Shown one piece after another: positions 26,282 to 35,250 of a DNA stretch of 64,000 nucleotides; position 1 is the stretch's first letter, and each line of letters starts with the position of its first letter. Source of the DNA: Hymenobacter mucosus (GTDB taxonomy: Bacteria > Bacteroidota > Bacteroidia > Cytophagales > Hymenobacteraceae); the NCBI RefSeq assembly GCF_900188255.1, contig NZ_FZNS01000002.1, positions 186,001 to 250,000 on the forward strand, written 5' to 3'. The translations under genes were made by a program, and so were the position numbers. The notes under the pieces were generated by a model. The model searched no databases. It saw only the letters and a program-made list of their open reading frames with translations, and was not told where the DNA came from.

Positions 26282-26397
26282 CAGCAGCCCTCCCCCACCC
26301 CGCTGGGATATTGGACCAATTGCAGCCCTGACCCGACCAATGAAAGCTTCTAACCGGTAAGTGATTAATTGGGGCCACTAAACCCCAAAATGCCTTA

Positions 26398-26405
26398 TAC
26401 CTTTG
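26398..26405 (+). promoter_or_regulatory. -7 box of the NUDIX gene
   Basis: TACCTTTG, an exact Bacteroidota -7 match, lies 30 bases before the ATG at 26436, giving a leader of about 25 bases. Confidence 0.5.
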
Positions 26406-26435
26406 CGGCTCTTTCAAGACAACTCATTCCGGCTT

Positions 26436-27008
26436 ATGTCCTCTACCTCAGCCCCTGAATACGATCCGCATCACAACCCCTGGCAGACGCTAGGTACGGC
26501 TGTCAAATACGAGAACCCTTGGATCCGCGTGCGGGAAGACCAGATTATCAATCCGGCTGGCAATCCCGGTGTGTACGGGGTAGTATCCATGAAAAACAAA
26601 GCTTTAGGCATCATTCCGGTAGATGAGGAAGGGAATACCTGGTTGGTAGGCCAGTACCGCTACGCGCTGAAGGAGTACTGCTGGGAAATTCCTATGGGCG
26701 GCGGGCCAGTAGAGCTCGATATTCTGGAGTCGGCGCAGCGGGAACTGAAGGAGGAAACAGGCTTATTAGCCAAGCGGTGGACGAACATCGCCCGAGTGCA
26801 TACGTCCAACTCCGTAACTGACGAGGAAGGTTTTGTCTTTCTCGCGCAAGATCTGGAACAAGGTGACACGGAGCCAGAGGAAACAGAAGACCTCCGCATC
26901 TGGAAATTACCGCTTTCACAAGCCGTTGAAATGGTAATGGATAACCGCATTACGGACGCCGTTAGCGTGGCAGGCCTGCTGAAAGCAGCACGGCTGCTAC
27001 ATAAGTAA
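26436..27008 (+). CDS. NUDIX hydrolase (ADP-ribose pyrophosphatase-like)
   Basis: A 190-residue NUDIX enzyme that cleaves nucleoside diphosphate-X compounds. The Nudix box is GGGPVELDILESAQRELKEETG reduced to its key pattern: a Gly at the start, then RELKEETG carrying the catalytic Glu residues at about 100-107. The upstream blocks VVSMKNKALGIIPVDEEG and LVGQYRYALKEYCWEIPMGG, the latter with the E.P.G pattern, resemble ADP-ribose/GDP-mannose pyrophosphatases (NudF/NudK type). The substrate is not certain. The ATG at 26436 follows the promoter box and is preferred to 26403. It is followed by plsC after 93 bases. Confidence 0.9.
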   Translation: MSSTSAPEYDPHHNPWQTLGTAVKYENPWIRVREDQIINPAGNPGVYGVVSMKNKALGIIPVDEEGNTWLVGQYRYALKEYCWEIPMGGGPVELDILESAQRELKEETGLLAKRWTNIARVHTSNSVTDEEGFVFLAQDLEQGDTEPEETEDLRIWKLPLSQAVEMVMDNRITDAVSVAGLLKAARLLHK

Positions 27009-27088
27009 GTGTCAGCACGCTACTGGACTAGTCTGGTACCGAAGCAGCCCGCCACGCCGAGAATGTCCGCATTTTCCGCATAGGGGCT

Positions 27089-27096
27089 TAAATTTG
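27089..27096 (+). promoter_or_regulatory. -7 box immediately before plsC
   Basis: TAAATTTG ends five bases before the ATG at 27102, so a transcript from it would be leaderless or nearly so. No clear TTG is found upstream. Confidence 0.45.
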
Positions 27097-27101
27097 CGGA
27101 T

Positions 27102-27947
27102 ATGCGTCGTATGCTGCAGTACATTGGACACCGGCTGTACACCACTTGGGCTACCTTTTGGTTTGTGATGCCGTTTCTGGTTACCTACCCGCTGCAGTTG
27201 GCTCTTAGTAAGCGGCCGCAGTGGCATCGGTATCTGCACGCTCTCAACCGCGTGTGGAGCCTGCTATTCATTCGAATGTGGGGTATGCCGGTGGAAATAG
27301 TCCGTAAGAAGCCTATGCCAGCAGGGCAACCTTGCGTGTACGTAGCCAATCACAGCTCATATATTGATATTCCGCTGCTGTTCAAAACCATTCCTGGCTG
27401 GCTCAACATCATGGGCAAGCAGTCTTTGGCAAAAGTGCCCTTGTGGGGGCCCATCTTTGGGCGGGTGTACATTACAGTTGACCGAGATAGTGCCGTGAGC
27501 CGAGGCCGGGCTATGGTGCAGGCTCGTCGTACCCTGGAAGCTGGCCGTTCCGTTGTTATCTTTCCGGAAGGCTCCATCTCTAAAACGCCCGGCGTGCAAA
27601 TGGGCGAGTTTAAGGATGGAGCCTTTCAACTGGCTATTGCTACCGGTGTACCCATTGTACCCGTTACTATGCCATTGAACCACCGCTTCATGCCTGACGT
27701 TGCCGGACTGCGGGTGCGGTACTCGCGCCTGGCCATTACGCTGCACGAGCCAATCCCAACGGCTGGCCTCACTGCCGCCGATGCCCCAGCGCTAAAGCAA
27801 CGAACTCACGACATCATTGCCAGTGCCTTCCGGCCTGAGGCAGCCGGCATTCCGGCCCCCAGCTCTTGGCGCCGCCCTACCGCTAGCCCTACTCCGGCCT
27901 CGCCGGCCCCAGACCCAGCGGAGAAGGCAAAAGCACCTAATTCTTAA
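27102..27947 (+). CDS. 1-acyl-sn-glycerol-3-phosphate acyltransferase (PlsC family)
   Basis: A 281-residue membrane-associated acyltransferase that adds the second acyl chain in phospholipid synthesis. Motif I is NHSSYIDIP (HxxxxD, about residues 84-92), motif II is near GRVYITVDRDS, motif III is FPEGSISKTP and motif IV is VPIVPVTM. An N-terminal hydrophobic segment (TWATFWFVMPFLVTYPLQLAL) anchors it. The C-terminal 35 residues are Pro/Ala-rich and probably disordered. It heads a plus-strand operon with gatC (25 bases downstream), the large membrane/TPR protein and an ABC ATPase. Confidence 0.92.
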   Translation: MRRMLQYIGHRLYTTWATFWFVMPFLVTYPLQLALSKRPQWHRYLHALNRVWSLLFIRMWGMPVEIVRKKPMPAGQPCVYVANHSSYIDIPLLFKTIPGWLNIMGKQSLAKVPLWGPIFGRVYITVDRDSAVSRGRAMVQARRTLEAGRSVVIFPEGSISKTPGVQMGEFKDGAFQLAIATGVPIVPVTMPLNHRFMPDVAGLRVRYSRLAITLHEPIPTAGLTAADAPALKQRTHDIIASAFRPEAAGIPAPSSWRRPTASPTPASPAPDPAEKAKAPNS

Positions 27948-27972
27948 CTCTAATTTTTACCTCCTCCCTACT

Positions 27973-28260
27973 TTGAGCACCGACCTCGCCACTCTCCGCC
28001 AACTGGCCCACTTGTCCCGCTTAGAATTTGACGCCACCAAAGAGCAGGAAATGCTGGGCGACCTCAACAAGATTCTGGACTGGGTTGACCAGCTCCGTCA
28101 GCTCGACACAGCTACTATTGAGCCCTTGGTGCACCTGTCCCACGAAATCAACGTGCTACGGCCCGATGAGGCGCACAACACGGTAAGCCACCAAGAAGGC
28201 TTAAGCAACGCACCGCGTAAAGACTCTGATTACTTCCGCGTACCCAAAGTACTCGAATAA
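27973..28260 (+). CDS. gatC: glutamyl/aspartyl-tRNA amidotransferase subunit C (TTG start)
   Basis: GatC is the small subunit of GatCAB, which converts Glu-tRNA-Gln and Asp-tRNA-Asn to the amidated forms and holds GatA and GatB together. The 95-residue product matches the family from the TTG at 27973: LRQLAHLSRLEFD, then LGDLNKILDWVDQLRQLDT, and the C-terminal LRPDEAHNTVSHQE..NAPRKDSDYFRVPKVLE block (family ending). The open frame continues upstream inside plsC, but those residues are unrelated, and the only sensible start is TTG. gatA and gatB are not in the window. Confidence 0.93.
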   Translation: MSTDLATLRQLAHLSRLEFDATKEQEMLGDLNKILDWVDQLRQLDTATIEPLVHLSHEINVLRPDEAHNTVSHQEGLSNAPRKDSDYFRVPKVLE

Positions 28261-28265
28261 GGCTA

Positions 28266-31200
28266 GTGTCGGCTCCCTTTTCTCTTCCGCCTGCGTCCCA
28301 ACAGAAATCTGTGTGGCGCGGGCCTTTTCTGCTACTGGCCCTGCTTACGGCATTAGCCGTAGGGCTAGCAGGCTGGCACTACTTCACGGGTGATGATGAA
28401 GTACTACCCATCCGCCCCGTAGCCCAGCTAACGCCCGTCCCTATTACAGTAGGCACCGTAGCAGTGGGGTTGGAAAAACTCCCTGTGCAGGCAAATGGCT
28501 ATGTTATCACGCAAACCTACGATGTAGCCGGTCCTTACGTGCAGCCTACGGCAGCCCTTATACTGGTGGGCCTGCTAGGTGTGGCCTTAGCCTATTGGCT
28601 TGCGGTAGTAAGTACGCTGGAAAGGCCAGCTTTTGTAGCAGGCATTGGGTTGGTGATTTTCTTGCTGATGTCCCTCAACGCTGACTTGTTGGGCATTTTT
28701 GCGGAGCGGGAGCAGTACTTCCTTATAATGAGCCTGCTGTTACTGATTGGGCCGGCCTTTGCTTTCCATGCCTTCTGGCCTCAGATAGGCTTCGGACAGA
28801 GGCTTTTGACTTTCGCGGTTCTGGTGGCAGCTCTTGGTACGCTGCTCTTCGCACGCAGCCATTATCCAGCCGACGTAACTGCCCTACACCTCACAGCCTT
28901 TTTTACCATGAGCGGGGCGGTAGCAGTACTGCTGCTGATTTTGTGGGTAGCATACGAAAACATACACGGGTTGCTGTGGCTGAACACCCAGGCTGATGCT
29001 CCTAGTGGCCGCTTTGGGCTGCTACCCTTTCTCCTAACTAGCCTTCTGTACCTAGGCACTTGCTTCTTGTACTATTGGAACAATGGCGAACTGCTAATCC
29101 TGCCTGGCTGGCACCTCGACCCTCTCGTGCTTCTAGTACCCGCAGTAGCTATTGGCTGGCTGGGCTTGCGACGGCGAGCTACTACGTATGCGGAGTGGGT
29201 ACCCTACTGGCCTGGTATGTCCTATCTGTACATTACTCTGGTTTTGCTAACAGCTACGGTACTAGGCTACGCCTTCGCCACGGCCAATGACCCGTTGCTG
29301 ACGGCAGCGCGCGATGTAATTGCACTAGCTTTTCTGACGATTGGGTCCTCTTTCTTATTGTATGTACTCGTGAATTTTGGGCCACTGCTACGGCAAAAGC
29401 TACCCGTTTACCGAGTTATCTACGAACCGCGCCGCTTTCCCTTCTTTGCCATGTACTTGCTTGGGTTAGCAGCCCTAGGCGCGGTAGAATTGCGCAACAA
29501 CTTTTTTATAGTAGACCAAGCCCGAGCTGCGTACTTCAACAACCTGGGTGACCTCACTCGGCTGCAAAGCGAGCTAGCCCCTGAGCAGGAAGGTCTAGCG
29601 TTGCTGGCAGAGCGCTACTACGCCGAAAGTGATGCCATAGACTTTCATAACCACAAAGCTAGCTTGGGCCGGGCGGCCTTATACCGTTTTCGGCTTCAGC
29701 GGCAGAATGAAATCAATATTCTGCGGCGCGCTTTAGGTCGGCGCCCTTCCGAGAAAATCTCCTTGCGCTTGGCTGCGCTTTACAACCAGCCTGCTGATTT
29801 CTTTGACCGCTTAGCTGCCTTACGCGAAGGGCTGAAGGCCACTCCACAAAGCGCTGCTCTCAATAGTGATTTGGCTCAACTGTACTCACGTACGTCACTC
29901 ACCGATTCTGTGGCCTTCTACCAGAAGCGGGCAGAAGCCTACGCCACAACTGCGGTAACAAGGCACGTGTTGCAAGCAAACCAGCTTGCCGCCCAAATTA
30001 CTGTCGCCCCGCAGGATCAAGACCGCTCGCTAGTTGATAAGCTACTTGACGAAGAGGATGACGCTGTTCAAAGCAATGTGCTTTTACGGTGGCACCAACT
30101 ACCACACAACTCGTCGAATGGTGGCCCCAAGTGGCCACAGCCTGACACAACGCAAGCTCTTACAGAAACGCAATTCGCACGTTTCTATCACGCCGCCCTC
30201 CTACGTCCCCAGTTAACCAAGGCTACGGTAGATACTAGCTTTGCACCTGTGCTTACAGCCTTGGGCCAGCACCCTGGCAATGCTCCTTACCTCGATCAGC
30301 TGACTTTCTTGCGCGCTTACACCCAGCACTACGGTGGGCGTCCGGTAGCAGCGCAGGCCACACTTACGCCTCTCGCCACGGGTTCTAGCATTGGAACTGC
30401 CTACTACCAGCACTTGCAGGGCCTGTGGCTGTTAGAACAGCACTTACCAGCTCTGGCAGCCGGGCGCTTAGAGCAGGCCCGGCAGAATGGCAACACGGCC
30501 GCTGCATTGCCCGCGGCCTACGCGCTAGCCCTCACCAACCAGCCCGACTCGGCACGGCATATTGCCCGTCAGCTTATGGCCAGCGCTGGCTCTTCTGCAT
30601 CATCGGGTGCAGCAACCCTTCTTGCCATACTCGACCCCGACTTCCGAAACCAGTATACGCAGGCTCCTGATTCGTTGCGGGTCCAATACCTTGTAGTACG
30701 GGGTGATGAATTACCGGCCGCTGATATTCTTACGGCCGCTCAAATCAGCACTACCCCCACAGGACGAAATGCTGCCCTATTAGCCCAGTTGCCACGTGCC
30801 ATTCGGGCGGACCAGCTATCAGCAGTAGCTCAGGTACTCCAGAAGTACGCTCCGGCTGTAACTACTCCGCAAGCTTCACCTTGGAATGTACTTCGTGGGG
30901 AGTTGTATGCGAGTCAGCGTAACTGGACTGCGTTACGTGACCTGACGCGTACAGGCACATTCACCGGCCTTGACAGAGGGTGGTTGGTGTACTTCCAAGC
31001 TGCAGTTGCGGAAGCCGAAAAAAAACCAGAAGCAGCGGCTCGCCTGTATGCGCAAGTAGTGCGAGAAGCTCCTTACGTGGATGCTGGGGTAGCTGCTGCT
31101 GCAAATTTTCATACCACCCGGCGTGATTTCAATGCGGCCTACAACACGTTGCTCCGAGGCATCGAATATGACCCAGAATCAACGATTTTGCTGAAAGAAT

Positions 31201-31358
31201 ACATCTTGGCAGCCATTGCCATAGGACTGAACGAATATACAATTGTACCCTTGGAGCACCTTGGTGCTTTGCTTTCACCTGAAGAATACGCTACCTTTCG
31301 TTCGGAGGTGGCTAAACGGCGCGATGCGCGGGCTGCTTCCGGAGCCCCCTGGAACTAA
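28266..31358 (+). CDS. large polytopic membrane protein with C-terminal TPR-like solenoid, function unknown
   Basis: A 1,030-residue protein starting at a GTG five bases after gatC. About 11 hydrophobic segments fill residues 20-405: one near 20-38, a periplasmic loop to about 90, then ten closely spaced helices (for example AALILVGLLGVALAYWL and FPFFAMYLLGLAALGAVEL). Residues 410-1030 are soluble and built of helical pairs typical of TPR/Sel1-like solenoids (LRLAALYNQPADFFDRLAAL, LNSDLAQLYSRTSLTDSVAFY, LYAQVVREAPYVDAGVAAAAN). I do not recognise a family. An ABC ATPase begins 15 bases downstream, suggesting a shared job at the inner membrane, but the membrane part does not look like a standard ABC permease. 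Confidence 0.75.
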   Translation: MSAPFSLPPASQQKSVWRGPFLLLALLTALAVGLAGWHYFTGDDEVLPIRPVAQLTPVPITVGTVAVGLEKLPVQANGYVITQTYDVAGPYVQPTAALILVGLLGVALAYWLAVVSTLERPAFVAGIGLVIFLLMSLNADLLGIFAEREQYFLIMSLLLLIGPAFAFHAFWPQIGFGQRLLTFAVLVAALGTLLFARSHYPADVTALHLTAFFTMSGAVAVLLLILWVAYENIHGLLWLNTQADAPSGRFGLLPFLLTSLLYLGTCFLYYWNNGELLILPGWHLDPLVLLVPAVAIGWLGLRRRATTYAEWVPYWPGMSYLYITLVLLTATVLGYAFATANDPLLTAARDVIALAFLTIGSSFLLYVLVNFGPLLRQKLPVYRVIYEPRRFPFFAMYLLGLAALGAVELRNNFFIVDQARAAYFNNLGDLTRLQSELAPEQEGLALLAERYYAESDAIDFHNHKASLGRAALYRFRLQRQNEINILRRALGRRPSEKISLRLAALYNQPADFFDRLAALREGLKATPQSAALNSDLAQLYSRTSLTDSVAFYQKRAEAYATTAVTRHVLQANQLAAQITVAPQDQDRSLVDKLLDEEDDAVQSNVLLRWHQLPHNSSNGGPKWPQPDTTQALTETQFARFYHAALLRPQLTKATVDTSFAPVLTALGQHPGNAPYLDQLTFLRAYTQHYGGRPVAAQATLTPLATGSSIGTAYYQHLQGLWLLEQHLPALAAGRLEQARQNGNTAAALPAAYALALTNQPDSARHIARQLMASAGSSASSGAATLLAILDPDFRNQYTQAPDSLRVQYLVVRGDELPAADILTAAQISTTPTGRNAALLAQLPRAIRADQLSAVAQVLQKYAPAVTTPQASPWNVLRGELYASQRNWTALRDLTRTGTFTGLDRGWLVYFQAAVAEAEKKPEAAARLYAQVVREAPYVDAGVAAAANFHTTRRDFNAAYNTLLRGIEYDPESTILLKEYILAAIAIGLNEYTIVPLEHLGALLSPEEYATFRSEVAKRRDARAASGAPWN

Positions 31359-31373
31359 TCCCTTGGACTGGTT

Positions 31374-32096
31374 ATGCCGAATCCTGTCATCGAAACTTCT
31401 GATATTTCCAAGGTCTACCGCATGGGAACGGAGGAAATTCACGCCCTCCAATCTGTAACGATTACTATTCAAAGAGGCGAGTACGTCGCCTTTATGGGAC
31501 CCTCTGGTTCTGGCAAATCCACTCTTATGAATATTGTGGGTTGCTTGGATACTCCAAGTAGTGGCAGCTACATTCTCAACGGCAAGAATGTCAGTAACAT
31601 GACCGACAATCAACTAGCCGACGTGCGAAACCGAGAAATTGGCTTTGTATTTCAGTCGTTCAATTTGCTACCCCGAGCCACTGCGCTAGATAACGTAGCA
31701 CTACCGTTAATCTATGCTGGCTACGGCAAATCAGAACGCCAGGAGAAGGCACGCGAGGCATTACGAAGTGTAGGATTGGCAGAACGGGCCCTGCACAAGC
31801 CAAATGAGCTTAGTGGCGGCCAAAGACAACGCGTAGCTATTGCTCGGGCTTTAGTAAACGACCCCAGCATCATTCTGGCCGACGAGCCTACCGGTGCTCT
31901 GGATTCAAAGACCAGCCACGAAATCATGGATTTGTTCGAGGCACTATACGTGAAGGGCAATACCATCATCATGGTAACGCACGAGGAAGACATAGCCCGC
32001 TACGCTCACCGGGTAGTGCGCCTCCGAGACGGCCTTATTGAGTCTGACTTGATTAACCAGGACGTCGCTTCGCATCAGGATTTAATTGGGAAGTAG
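31374..32096 (+). CDS. ABC transporter ATP-binding protein (MacB/LolD type)
   Basis: A 240-residue nucleotide-binding subunit. Walker A is [12 protein letters not shown], the Q loop is [18 protein letters not shown], the signature is [15 protein letters not shown], Walker B is [15 protein letters not shown] and the switch His is in MVTHEED. These details (SFNLLPR, TGALDS) fit the MacB/LolD/FtsE group, which drives lipoprotein release or efflux by mechanotransmission. No FtsX/MacB-type permease is encoded nearby; the only membrane neighbour is the 1,030-residue protein immediately upstream, 15 bases away. It ends the operon. Confidence 0.93.
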   Translation: MPNPVIETSDISKVYRMGTEEIHALQSVTITIQRGEYVAFMGPSGSGKSTLMNIVGCLDTPSSGSYILNGKNVSNMTDNQLADVRNREIGFVFQSFNLLPRATALDNVALPLIYAGYGKSERQEKAREALRSVGLAERALHKPNELSGGQRQRVAIARALVNDPSIILADEPTGALDSKTSHEIMDLFEALYVKGNTIIMVTHEEDIARYAHRVVRLRDGLIESDLINQDVASHQDLIGK

Positions 32097-32126
32097 TTTG
32101 GTGCTACTACCTTAGGTAATTGCTTT

Positions 32127-32158
32127 AGTGGCCGGCCGCAACATTTGCGCCGGCCACT
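32127..32158 (+). terminator. hairpin ending the plsC-gatC-ABC operon
   Basis: AGTGGCCGGC pairs with GCCGGCCACT around a 12-base loop and is followed by TGTCTTT, a weak T run. Confidence 0.55.
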
Positions 32159-32194
32159 TGTCTTTGGTACTCTTCCTTCTTACATCCGTAGCCC

Positions 32195-32746
32195 TTGAAA
32201 ATTTACACCAAAACTGGCGACAAAGGTCTTACCTCCCTTATTGGAGGTACGCGTGTACCCAAATCTAGCTTGCGTATTGATTGCTATGGTACCGTAGACG
32301 AGCTTAACTCCTACCTAGGCTTGGTGAGCGACCAAGAAGTAAACCTGGCGCGTCGGCCCCTGCTGAAAGAAATTCAGGACCGCTTATTTACTATCGGAGC
32401 TTCTCTAGCTTCCGATCCGGATAAGTCGAAAATGAAAATTCCGGACTTACACGCGGCGGACATTACCTTATTGGAGGAAGAAATGGACCGTATGAACGAA
32501 GTTCTCCCTGAGTTGCGTGTATTCATCTTGCCTGGGGGCCATCCAGCCGTTTCGTATACTCACGTAGCTCGATGCGTTTGTCGCCGAGCCGAGCGCCTCG
32601 TTATTGGGTTACAGGAAGAGTCGTTTGTGGCCGAGTTAGTTGTGATGTATCTCAACCGCCTCTCCGATTTCCTTTTCGTGCTCAGCCGCCAAATGGCGCA
32701 CGATTTAGGAGTCGAAGAAATAGCATGGAAGCCTCGAATGGAATAG
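32195..32746 (+). CDS. cob(I)yrinic acid a,c-diamide adenosyltransferase, PduO type (TTG start)
   Basis: This enzyme adenosylates cobalamin or its precursor with ATP to make the coenzyme form. The 183-residue product has the PduO N-terminal ATP site KIYTKTGDKGLTSLIGG, then YGTVDELNSYLGL, and the C-terminal HVARCVCRRAERLVIGL and YLNRLSDFLFVLSR blocks. The start is a TTG at 32195; homology begins at once (LKIYTKTGD), so no better start is possible. It is probably transcribed separately from the ABC operon. No cobalamin riboswitch is visible upstream. Confidence 0.94.
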   Translation: MKIYTKTGDKGLTSLIGGTRVPKSSLRIDCYGTVDELNSYLGLVSDQEVNLARRPLLKEIQDRLFTIGASLASDPDKSKMKIPDLHAADITLLEEEMDRMNEVLPELRVFILPGGHPAVSYTHVARCVCRRAERLVIGLQEESFVAELVVMYLNRLSDFLFVLSRQMAHDLGVEEIAWKPRME

Positions 32747-32909
32747 CAGTTACCTTCCTAACAACTGTTCGTTAGAAATTCTGCATCTTTATCCCACCGA
32801 ACTCGTCCATTCCCACCCAATTCTCAGCACAACGAATTAGGAAATTGTCTGGTTTTTATGACCTGTGCTCGATGTGCTATATCGTTTCCCACCCTCCTTT
32901 CACTTCCCC

Positions 32910-33974
32910 ATGATTGACACGCTTGCCATCAGCACCCAGCCTACTGTTGCTACACGCCTGCCTGAAGTAGATTTTGCTACCCTCGAATTTGGTAAAACTT
33001 TCGCCGACCATATGTTGGTGGTGGACTACCAAAACGGTGAATGGCAGGAACCGCATATTGTGCCATACGGCGACATCTCCGTTAGCCCTGCCAATTCAGC
33101 TCTGCATTATGGCCAAGCCATTTTCGAGGGCATGAAAGCCTATAAAAACCAGCAGGGCGAAATTTTCATGTTTCGCCCCTACGACAACTTTCATCGACTG
33201 AATAGCTCCGCAGACCGCATGTGCATGCCTCGCGTTCCGGAGGAAGTCTTTATGCAGGGTTTGGTGCAGTTGCTCCGTCTAGATGCAGAGTGGATTCCCA
33301 GCTTTGATGGCAGCGCGCTGTACATCCGCCCTTTCATGTTTGCTACCGATGGTATGTTGGGTGTACGTCCTTCGGAGTCGTACCGCTTTATGGTTATTAC
33401 TTGCCCCGTAGGCTTGTACTACAGCAAACCATTACGCGTGCGCTTCGAGGAAAAATACGTACGCTCGGCCGAAGGTGGTGCTGGATACGCTAAAAATGCT
33501 GGCAATTACGGCGCCGCCATGTATCCGACCAAAATGGCTCAGCAGGAAGGGTACAACCAGCTAATCTGGACTGATGCCTCTGAGCACAAGTACGTAGAGG
33601 AATCGGGTACTATGAATGCCATTTTCGTAATTGATGGGCGCGTAATCACTCCCGCACTCAGCACTTCCATACTAGATGGCATTACACGCCGCAGCGTCCT
33701 ACAGCTTGCCCGCGACTGGGGTATGACCGTAGAAGAGCGTAAAGTATCAGCTTTAGAAGTACTAGAAGCCCAAGCTAACGGTACCTTGCAGGAAGCCTTC
33801 GGTGTAGGAACTGCCGCCACCATTGCGCCTATTGCAAGCATTGGCCATCAAGGTGAGGACTACGCATTGCCTACTCCTCCCGCCGATTCTTTCTCGCACC
33901 GAGTTTCTGCAGCCTTAGCGGCAATCCGCAGCGGTGCGGCACCTGATACACACGGCTGGATGGTACGCGTGTAA
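32910..33974 (+). CDS. ilvE: branched-chain amino acid aminotransferase
   Basis: A PLP fold-type IV transaminase of 354 residues that makes or breaks Leu, Ile and Val using glutamate and 2-oxo acids. Family blocks are ALHYGQAIFEGMKAYK, FRPYDNFHRLNSSADRMCMP, YIRPFMFATDGMLGV, the PLP-lysine region YAKNAGNYGAAM, the substrate loop WTDASEHKYVEESGTMNAIFV, and SILDGITRRSVLQLARDWG. The length fits the class with an N-terminal extension found in Bacteroidota and eukaryotic-type enzymes. The ATG at 32910 is preferred to a GTG at 32865. No other ilv genes are nearby. Confidence 0.95.
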   Translation: MIDTLAISTQPTVATRLPEVDFATLEFGKTFADHMLVVDYQNGEWQEPHIVPYGDISVSPANSALHYGQAIFEGMKAYKNQQGEIFMFRPYDNFHRLNSSADRMCMPRVPEEVFMQGLVQLLRLDAEWIPSFDGSALYIRPFMFATDGMLGVRPSESYRFMVITCPVGLYYSKPLRVRFEEKYVRSAEGGAGYAKNAGNYGAAMYPTKMAQQEGYNQLIWTDASEHKYVEESGTMNAIFVIDGRVITPALSTSILDGITRRSVLQLARDWGMTVEERKVSALEVLEAQANGTLQEAFGVGTAATIAPIASIGHQGEDYALPTPPADSFSHRVSAALAAIRSGAAPDTHGWMVRV

Positions 33975-33999
33975 TAGAAGCAATTTAGGCACACCGCCA

Positions 34000-34039
34000 A
34001 AAACGAAGCCGGCTCTTATGAGACCGGCTTCGTTTTTTA
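34000..34039. terminator. terminator of ilvE
   Basis: AAAACGAAGCCGG pairs with CCGGCTTCGTTTT around a short loop, followed by a T run. Confidence 0.88.
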
Positions 34040-34097
34040 TGAGGACCTTTGCCTCATCACGCATTTTGTTCTTATTCGTTCACATTTATTGTCCCCC

Positions 34098-35175
34098 ATG
34101 ACACACGAGCAGGTGAAGGACTTGAAGGGCCGCGCTGAGGCCCTGAGGAGGTATCTTTGACTACGATAACCGTAAAGCCCAAGTAGTAGCCACTGAACAG
34201 CAAACTACTGCCCCTGGCTTCTGGGATGATTCTAAGAAGGCAGAAGCAACCATGAAGGAAATCAAGTCCATAAAAGTATGGACCGATGATTTTGAAACGG
34301 TTGAAAAGGCTGTTGGCGATGTAGAGGTACTGTACGACTTCTACCGGGAGGGCGACGTCACGGAGCAGGAGATGCTACAGGAGTTCGATACAGCTCAACA
34401 AGCTGTGGAACGCCTTGAGTTTAAACGCATGCTCTCCGATGAGGAAGACCAGTTGTCCGCCATCATTGAAATAAATCCAGGAGCTGGCGGTACAGAAAGC
34501 CAAGACTGGGCCGAAATGCTCATGCGCATGTATATCATGTGGGGTGAGAAGCAAGGTTTCACAGTCCGGCAGGTTAGCTATCAACCGGGCGAAGGCGCTG
34601 GTATCAAATCTGCTTCCTTGGAAATAGATGGGCAGTTTGCCTACGGCTACCTAAAGAGCGAAATCGGGGTTCACCGGCTCGTGCGTATCTCTCCTTTTGA
34701 CAGCAGCGGACGTCGCCACACGTCATTTGCCTCTGTATTCGCCTACCCAGTAGTCGACGACACGATTAACATTCAGATTAACCCTGCTGACATCTCTTGG
34801 GATACCTTCCGAGCTGGTGGTGCTGGTGGCCAGAATGTGAACAAGGTAGAAACGGCTGTACGTCTCACGCACGCCCCGTCCGGCATCATCATCGCCGTGC
34901 AGATTGAGCGCAGCCAGCTCATGAACAAGGAGCACGCGCTACGCATGCTCAAGTCGCGCCTCTATCAGATTGAGATGGACAAGCGTCATGCGGAGCGAGC
35001 AGTAGTAGAAGCAGGCAAGAAGCGTATCGACTTTGGCTCCCAGATTCGCAACTACGTTTTGCACCCTTATAAACTGATTAAAGATCTTCGTACCGGCATT
35101 GAACGCACCGATGTGCAGAACGTACTGGATGGGGATTTAGAGGAATATATCAAAGGCTATTTGATGCAGAACTAA
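34098..35175 (+). CDS. prfB: peptide chain release factor 2, made by programmed +1 frameshift
   Basis: RF2 ends translation at UGA and UAA. The gene is read in two frames: 34098-34157 codes [20 protein letters not shown] and stops at an in-frame TGA at 34158; skipping T34158 continues in the +1 frame from GAC at 34159 to the TAA at 35175, giving 358 residues (E. coli 365). The shift site is AGGAGG-TAT-CTT-TGA-C, matching the E. coli arrangement of an internal Shine-Dalgarno three bases before the CTT slippery codon. The stop-codon recognition tripeptide SPF is in [12 protein letters not shown] and the catalytic GGQ is in [12 protein letters not shown]. Regulation is autogenous: low RF2 lets the ribosome pause at UGA and shift. 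Confidence 0.96.
34146..34161 (+). promoter_or_regulatory. prfB programmed +1 frameshift signal
   Basis: AGGAGGTATCTTTGAC: a strong anti-SD-complementary sequence (34146-34151), three bases, the CTT slippery codon (34155-34157) and the UGA C stop context (34158-34161). All parts of the classical RF2 recoding signal are present in the correct spacing. Confidence 0.95.
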
Positions 35176-35194
35176 AATCTAGTTGGATCTGGAG

Positions 35195-35236
35195 GAAACA
35201 AAAAGGGGCTGCCAAAATTGGCAGCCCCTTTTGTTT
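35195..35236. terminator. bidirectional terminator between prfB and the susD-type gene
   Basis: AAAAGGGGCTGCCAA pairs with TTGGCAGCCCCTTTT around an AA loop, with A and T runs on both sides. It serves two converging genes. Confidence 0.9.
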
Positions 35237-35250
35237 AGACCTGAGATGAA

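Noticed and set aside
26035..26340. A 101-codon minus-strand ORF
   Set aside because: It reads through a strong terminator hairpin and the structured stems, and its product has no coherent features.
34252..35175. A short prfB starting at ATG 34252
   Set aside because: The region from 34098 contains the conserved RF2 N-terminus and the full frameshift signal, so the short reading is incomplete.
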